Origin: Sapria himalayana
Lineage: Eukaryota > Streptophyta > Magnoliopsida > Malpighiales > Rafflesiaceae
DNA length: 64,000 bases
NCBI GenBank assembly: GCA_029783825.1
Contig: JAREIK010002415.1
Span: 1,386,006-1,450,005 of the forward strand
Direction: 5' to 3'
Below are positions 62,466 to 64,000 of this stretch, piece after piece. The position numbers and the translations under genes are program-made. Positions within the stretch are counted from its first letter, which is position 1. Every line of letters begins with the position of its first letter. Below the pieces are notes generated by a model. The model made no database searches. It saw nothing but the letters and a program-made list of their open reading frames with translations, and had not been told where the DNA came from.

Positions 62466-62720
62466 GGATATTCAAGATTAGCATAAGTAACATTGCAAAC
62501 TAGCATGGTTTTATCTTCAAAGGTGATAGTAAGTATTCTAAGACAACATGCATTGCTACAACACCTCACCGTGGTGACATACTCAGAAAAACCATTGAGT
62601 CATTTTAGCTATCTAGGAGTGAGCTTAATAATAAGTAAGCAAACAACTTATCATCTAAGAGCATCTTCAAAAATGTATGTTGATTCACTAACTTTTTGAA
62701 AAAGATTGGTGTTTGTCGAC
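62466..62720 (-). pseudogene. Copia remnant upstream of the integrase part (split by CACTA 2)
   Basis: The minus strand gives CCLRILTITFEDKTMLVCNV with a following Y..LEYP. This resembles the C..GIG.I.I...D....L.DVRYVP block after the copia protease. Removing CACTA 2 and one GGA would bring it directly in line with the fragment ending at 48826. Similarity is weak but position and strand agree. Confidence 0.5.
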
Positions 62721-62982
62721 TTTATATTTTATTCTATGAACTTTAAGTTAATTAGATGTATAATGATTAATATATTTTTTAAATATGTTCTTTTCAAAAA
62801 TTAACTCTAGTTTATGTCACATTTTGTCTACTCTCATTTTATCAGTAGCATGTTGAAAAATATCACTACTTATTCATTACTAAATGGTGGAGGCATCACT
62901 AAAGTTCATGTATTCTCATTTTTTGTTCTATTAGTTAGTTAGATGTCTACACAAGAATTTACCACAACTTTAAGTAAATTAG
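62721..62982. other. AT-rich spacer
   Basis: No coding or repeat signal was recognised. It may be further decayed copia sequence. Confidence 0.4.
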
Positions 62983-64000
62983 ATATATGTCTTCATCTTT
63001 TTCTTCTTTTTATTCCTCGTCTTCCTCTTCTCCCTCTTCTCCCTATTCTTGCTCTTCTCCCTCTTCTCCATCTTCTCCCTATTCTCCCTCTTCTCCCTCT
63101 TCCCCCTCTTCTCCCTCTTCTCCCTCTTCTCCCTCTTCTCCCTCTTCTGCATCTTCTTCTTCTTCCTCCTCCTCCTCCTCCTCCTCTTCTTCTTCTTCTT
63201 CGTTTTCTTCTTATTATTTTTCTTATTCTTTTTCTTCATATTCTTCTCCACCTCCTCTTTGTTCTTCTTCTTTTTCTTTTTCTTCTTTTTCTTCCTCTCT
63301 TTGTTCGTCCTCCTCTTATTGCATTTCTTTCTTCTTCTTCTTTATCTTTTTTTCCTCCTCCTACTCTTCTTCTTCTTCTTCCTCTTCTCTCTTTTTTTAT
63401 CGTCAACATTTTTTTTCTTCTTCTTTTTCCTATTATTCATTTTATTCTTTTTCTTTATCTTCTTCTTTTTTTTATCTTATTCTTATTATTCTTATTCTTT
63501 ATCTTCTTCTTCTTCTTTATATTCTTTATCTTCTTCTTTATCTTCCTTCCTCTTCTTATAATTATTCTTTATCTTCTTCTTCTTTTTCTACTTTTTAATC
63601 CTCGTCTTATTTTTTCTATTTCTTTTATTTTCTTTTCCTTCTTATTTTTTCATATTTTTCTTATTTACTTCTTTTTCTTCTTCTTTTTTATACTCTTTTC
63701 TTACTCTTCTTTTTTTTCTTCTTACTCTTTATTTCTTGTTCAATTTCTCCTTTTTATTCAACTTCTTCCGCTTTATTATTTTCTTCTTCTTCTTCTTCTC
63801 TTCTACTTCTTCTTCTCCTGTGTCTTTATCTTCTTCCTCTATCCAAGCCTTCTTCTTTCTCTTCTTATCTTCTCTTCTTCTTCTTCTTTTTCTTCTTCTT
63901 ATTTATCTTCTCCTTATTTTTCTTTTTCTTCATCATCATCTTCTTCTTCTTTCACTTTTTCCTCTTCTTTTTTTACATATTCTCCCTCTTCTTTTTCTTC
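62983..64000. repeat. Polypyrimidine tract (CTT/CTC/TTTTC), runs off window
   Basis: For more than 1 kb the plus strand is nearly all C and T. At 63035-63150 it is a 9-bp unit CTCTTCTCC in about 12 copies, then (CTT)n, (CCT)n at 63170-63187, and mixed CTT/TTTC to the end. Long Ser/Phe/Leu-rich frames across it are by-products of the repeat. Such tracts can form triplex (H-DNA) and slow replication. Confidence 0.95.

Noticed and set aside
62987..63598. Long Ser-rich and Phe-rich open frames (203 and 170 codons) and a Lys/Glu-rich frame on the other strand
   Set aside because: They are the direct translation of CTT/CTC repeats; absence of stops follows from the repeat composition, and no other protein feature is present.

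Overview
The window is plant nuclear DNA, almost certainly intergenic heterochromatin of a large, AT-rich angiosperm genome. I found no intact host gene, no tRNA or rRNA gene and no bacterial-type operon. Every stretch I could identify derives from plant transposable elements: Ty1/copia and Ty3/gypsy (Athila-type) LTR retrotransposons, L1-type LINEs, CACTA (En/Spm) and hAT DNA transposons. The rest is AT-rich filler, microsatellites and short tandem arrays. All coding regions are broken by stops and frameshifts. Several of these breaks can be read as C-to-T changes in CG or CHG context, as expected for long-methylated DNA.

Layout. 1-5.4 kb: AT-rich, no gene recognised. 5.4-7.06 kb: plus-strand copia gag-pol remnant (zinc knuckle, protease, integrase, start of reverse transcriptase). 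7.06-16.07 kb: an LTR element with a decayed Athila-like primer-binding site, no recognisable pol, and a degenerate protein resembling the 'putative plant transposon protein' domain. A roughly 1.08-kb segment is duplicated in tandem at its 3' LTR. 16.1-19.9 kb: two related minus-strand LINE fragments, one carrying a 232-bp solo LTR with an exact 5-bp target-site duplication (TSD). 20.1-21.1 kb: LTR-like sequence. 21.1-25.3 kb: AT-rich, with a perfect hairpin.

25.3-47.45 kb is a four-layer nest. A plus-strand copia reverse transcriptase gene is split by an Athila-type element on the minus strand (25699-46795, 2.2-kb LTRs). The Athila pol is split by a CACTA element (32477-41630, TSD ATA) and carries a small non-autonomous hAT (29705-30201). 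The CACTA is itself split by an hAT element with transposase remnants (37870-41505).

47.56-62.7 kb is a second nest. A minus-strand copia pol is split by a larger CACTA element (48827-62465, TSD GGA). That element keeps remnants of both CACTA genes (TNPD/tnp2-type and Transposase_24-type). Its TNPD gene is split by a younger hAT (55134-58832, perfect 8-bp TSD) whose transposase is almost complete. 62.98-64 kb is a polypyrimidine (CTT/CTC) tract that runs off the window.

How the parts relate: the three hAT insertions share a TAGAGGTGTCAA-type terminus and unusually GC-rich subterminal arrays, so the hAT gene products probably mobilised the small one. The LTRs of several retroelements share an over-represented palindrome, GTCATGAC, that looks like the deamination product of GTCGCGAC.
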